DNA from: a virus
Length of the DNA: 24,880 nt
Virus record (IMG/VR): IMGVR_UViG_3300019886_000023
Coordinates: 1-24,880 of that record
Strand: one strand, 5' to 3'
The first letter of the stretch is position 1. Each line of letters opens with the position of its first letter. The notes below the pieces were generated by a model, which was not told the DNA's origin, made no database searches, and saw only the letters and a program-made list of their open reading frames with translations. Positions 23,673 to 24,880 of this stretch are shown piece by piece. The position numbers were made by a program, and so were the translations under genes.

Positions 23673-23775
23673 CTCGCACGTGTCCGGGCTGCCGGTGCGC
23701 AGGCAGGGTACGGGTTTGAACGTGTCGTACGAGTCGGCGATGGAGATGCTGGGGTTCGGGTATGGCGACGTATAG
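23650..23775 (+). CDS. 41-residue hypothetical protein
   Basis: This short frame fills the gap between the peptidoglycan-binding and beta-sandwich genes. Its coherent part reads SGLPVRRQGTGLNVSYESAM, then EMLGFGYGDV. I start it at ATG 23650, overlapping the previous gene by 23 bases. The same frame is open back to ATG 23518, overlapping the coiled-coil stop as TGATG, but that extension runs out of frame across the peptidoglycan-binding domain and looks like a shadow. The RBS (GGTGGCGGC) is poor. Its stop lies inside the next gene by 14 bases. No family is recognised. Confidence 0.42.
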   Translation: MRSSEFSDSHVSGLPVRRQGTGLNVSYESAMEMLGFGYGDV

Positions 23776-24097
23776 CTCCACCACGGACGTCCTCACCCTG
23801 GCCAACCTTGCGCCCACAGGCGCCGGGGCGCAGCCCAAGACGTTCTGGGCGGACCGGTTCGGGCGCATCCAGTCCTTCTCCGTGTGGACCGTCCAGACGG
23901 TCGCCGCAGGCGCCGTCTCCGTGACGGTCCAGGGAAGCCTGGACGGCAACACGTGGGTGACGATCCCCGGCGGCACCAACCCCGTCGTTGCGGCGGGCGT
24001 GGCCTCCGTCGGGACGGCCGGCGTGGCCTTCCCGTACATCCGGGCGCTGGTGGGCGCAGGAGCTACCGTAACTGTGCTGGCCGTGGGCGTGAGCTGA
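23762..24097 (+). CDS. Small beta-sandwich protein with SLDG domain
   Basis: This 111-residue protein starts at ATG 23762. It contains VSVTVQGSLDGNTWVTIPGG (about residues 52-71), then VAFPYIRALVGAGATVTVLA. The same order of elements occurs in the N-terminal domain of the protein at 18001-18789 (EGSLDGVAWFTL, VPFAVLRA). It has no Cys, no membrane segment and no signal peptide. Such single-domain beta-sandwich proteins are often virion decorations or carbohydrate-binding adhesins; here it sits among lysis-region genes. It shares its last base with the next ATG (TGATG). Confidence 0.72.
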   Translation: MATYSSTTDVLTLANLAPTGAGAQPKTFWADRFGRIQSFSVWTVQTVAAGAVSVTVQGSLDGNTWVTIPGGTNPVVAAGVASVGTAGVAFPYIRALVGAGATVTVLAVGVS

Positions 24098-24312
24098 TGC
24101 GGGCGGTCCTGCACGTGCTGGGTGTGGACGACGCCTCCGGCGCCTGGTACCTGTGGTGGTCGGGCGTCTTCGCGGACGTCTCGATCCTCGCCGCCCCGCT
24201 GGTCCTGTTCTTCCGCCACGTCTGCCACGAGGCCGGGTGCTTCCGCATAGGCAAGCACCGGCTGGAGGGCACCCCATACACTCTCTGCCGCAAGCACCAC
24301 CCGGACACATAG
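24097..24312 (+). CDS. Single-span membrane protein with Cys/His tail
   Basis: This 71-residue protein starts at ATG 24097, which overlaps the previous stop; a longer upstream extension in frame is an Arg-rich shadow. Residues 17-40 (WYLWWSGVFADVSILAAPLV, then LFFR) make one membrane segment. The soluble tail carries Cys43, His44, Cys48, His54, Cys64, His67 and His68 (HVCHEAGCFRIGKHRLEGTP, then LCRKHHP), a likely metal site. I recall the GC.RIG.H...GTPY..C.KHHP pattern from uncharacterised small membrane proteins near lysis genes of Streptomyces phages. A holin or holin-regulator role is possible but unproven. Confidence 0.75.
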   Translation: MRAVLHVLGVDDASGAWYLWWSGVFADVSILAAPLVLFFRHVCHEAGCFRIGKHRLEGTPYTLCRKHHPDT

Positions 24313-24320
24313 GAGAACCC

Positions 24321-24880
24321 TTGAAGACCTGGTATGACGGGGTTACGGCCTCGAGGCTGCCCTCCGGGGCGCAGATGGTCGCCGGGTACGTCGACGGCAC
24401 CTACAGGTGGTCCACGGCGGACTGGGCCCGGTTTCCGAACGCGGTGAAACTGCAGATTGCCGTGCACGCGACTACGGTCGCGGACATCCTGGACGTGGAG
24501 ACCGGCAACGACATGACCCCGTCACACTGGGTGTCGTGGGTTCGGCTGTGCCGCACTGCGGGGCGCAGGCCGACCGTGTACATGAACGGTTCCACGTGGC
24601 CGTCGGTGCGTTCCGCGTTCCGTAGTGCGGGTGTGGCCGAACCGGACTACTGGGTCGCACAGTATGACGGGAATCCGGCGATCCCCGCAGGCGCCGTCGC
24701 GAAGCAGTATGCGACCAACAACGACTACGACACGAGTTCCGCCCTGGACTCGTGGCCCAGTGGCTCCCCTGCACCGACCCCCACCAGCGAGGATGAGGAT
24801 ATGCACATCGATTTGAAGGTGGGCGTCGCTGTGGCGTTCACGAACCCGGCCGCCGTTCGCGGCGGCACGTACGCCCTGTG
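24321..24880 (+). CDS. GH25-like wall hydrolase / endolysin, 3' truncated by window
   Basis: This frame starts at TTG 24321, chosen because AGGAG (24311-24315) lies five bases upstream and the peptide is coherent from there (KTWYDGVTASRLPSGAQMVA). It remains open to the window edge for 186 codons. The first 150 residues resemble a GH25-type lysozyme barrel. LDVETGND carries the Asp58-x-Glu60 pair expected of the catalytic site, followed by PTVYMNGSTWPSV, DYWVAQYDGNPAIP and KQYATNNDYDTSSALDSW. These match the strand pattern of muramidases acting on the glycan backbone. A Ser/Pro/Thr linker (SGSPAPTPTSEDEDM) then leads into a second domain cut by the edge. It may be the endolysin or a virion-borne lysin. 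Confidence 0.72.
   Translation, partial: MKTWYDGVTASRLPSGAQMVAGYVDGTYRWSTADWARFPNAVKLQIAVHATTVADILDVETGNDMTPSHWVSWVRLCRTAGRRPTVYMNGSTWPSVRSAFRSAGVAEPDYWVAQYDGNPAIPAGAVAKQYATNNDYDTSSALDSWPSGSPAPTPTSEDEDMHIDLKVGVAVAFTNPAAVRGGTYAL

Overview
The window is part of an actinobacteriophage genome. Base composition is strongly GC-rich, every confidently called gene lies on the + strand with overlaps or very short gaps, and the order is that of a virion structural module followed by a lysis region. The products suggest a short-tailed (podovirus-like) virion: a head-tail adaptor and a large beta-rich nozzle-like protein are present, and no tail-tube, tape-measure or tail-chaperone genes are visible. The phage-borne tRNA closely resembles actinobacterial initiator tRNA, so Streptomyces or a relative is the likely host group. 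A relationship to Streptomyces podoviruses (Beephvirinae-like) is an inference from memory of layout, not a database result.

Bases 1-4302 hold DNA packaging and the portal region: the C-terminal nuclease half of the large terminase (cut by the window edge), a CxxC microprotein, the portal, a small zinc-ribbon protein, three unassigned small proteins and a 58-residue gene that starts just after an amber stop.

Bases 4304-13810 hold five consecutive genes for what I infer to be the internal/ejection apparatus: a 1496-residue protein, a 335-residue protein, an NlpC/P60 peptidase, a lytic transglycosylase and a LysM protein. The peptidase and transglycosylase have unrelated catalytic heads but share one C-terminal module of roughly 280 residues.

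Bases 13811-14106 form the main non-coding break: a perfect 10-bp hairpin, a tRNA with anticodon CAT and initiator-like features, and further dyads. Bases 14107-19698 encode the scaffold, the N4-gp56-like major capsid protein, beta-rich accessory virion proteins, a histone-H1-like basic protein, several small proteins (including a 23-codon mini-ORF containing two hairpins) and the head-tail adaptor. Bases 19699-19852 are a gap carrying an apparently broken HNH-endonuclease fragment on the - strand.

Bases 19853-24880 encode a tail fibre, the nozzle-like protein, then a compact host-lysis/accessory group: a membrane-anchored coiled-coil protein, an overlapping peptidoglycan-binding domain, a 41-residue protein, a small beta-sandwich protein, a membrane protein with a Cys/His tail, and a GH25-like hydrolase that runs off the right end. 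The most unusual points are the shared module on two different wall hydrolases, the initiator-like tRNA, the doubly coupled structured mini-ORF, the HNH remnant and the three-frame overlap at 23415-23775.
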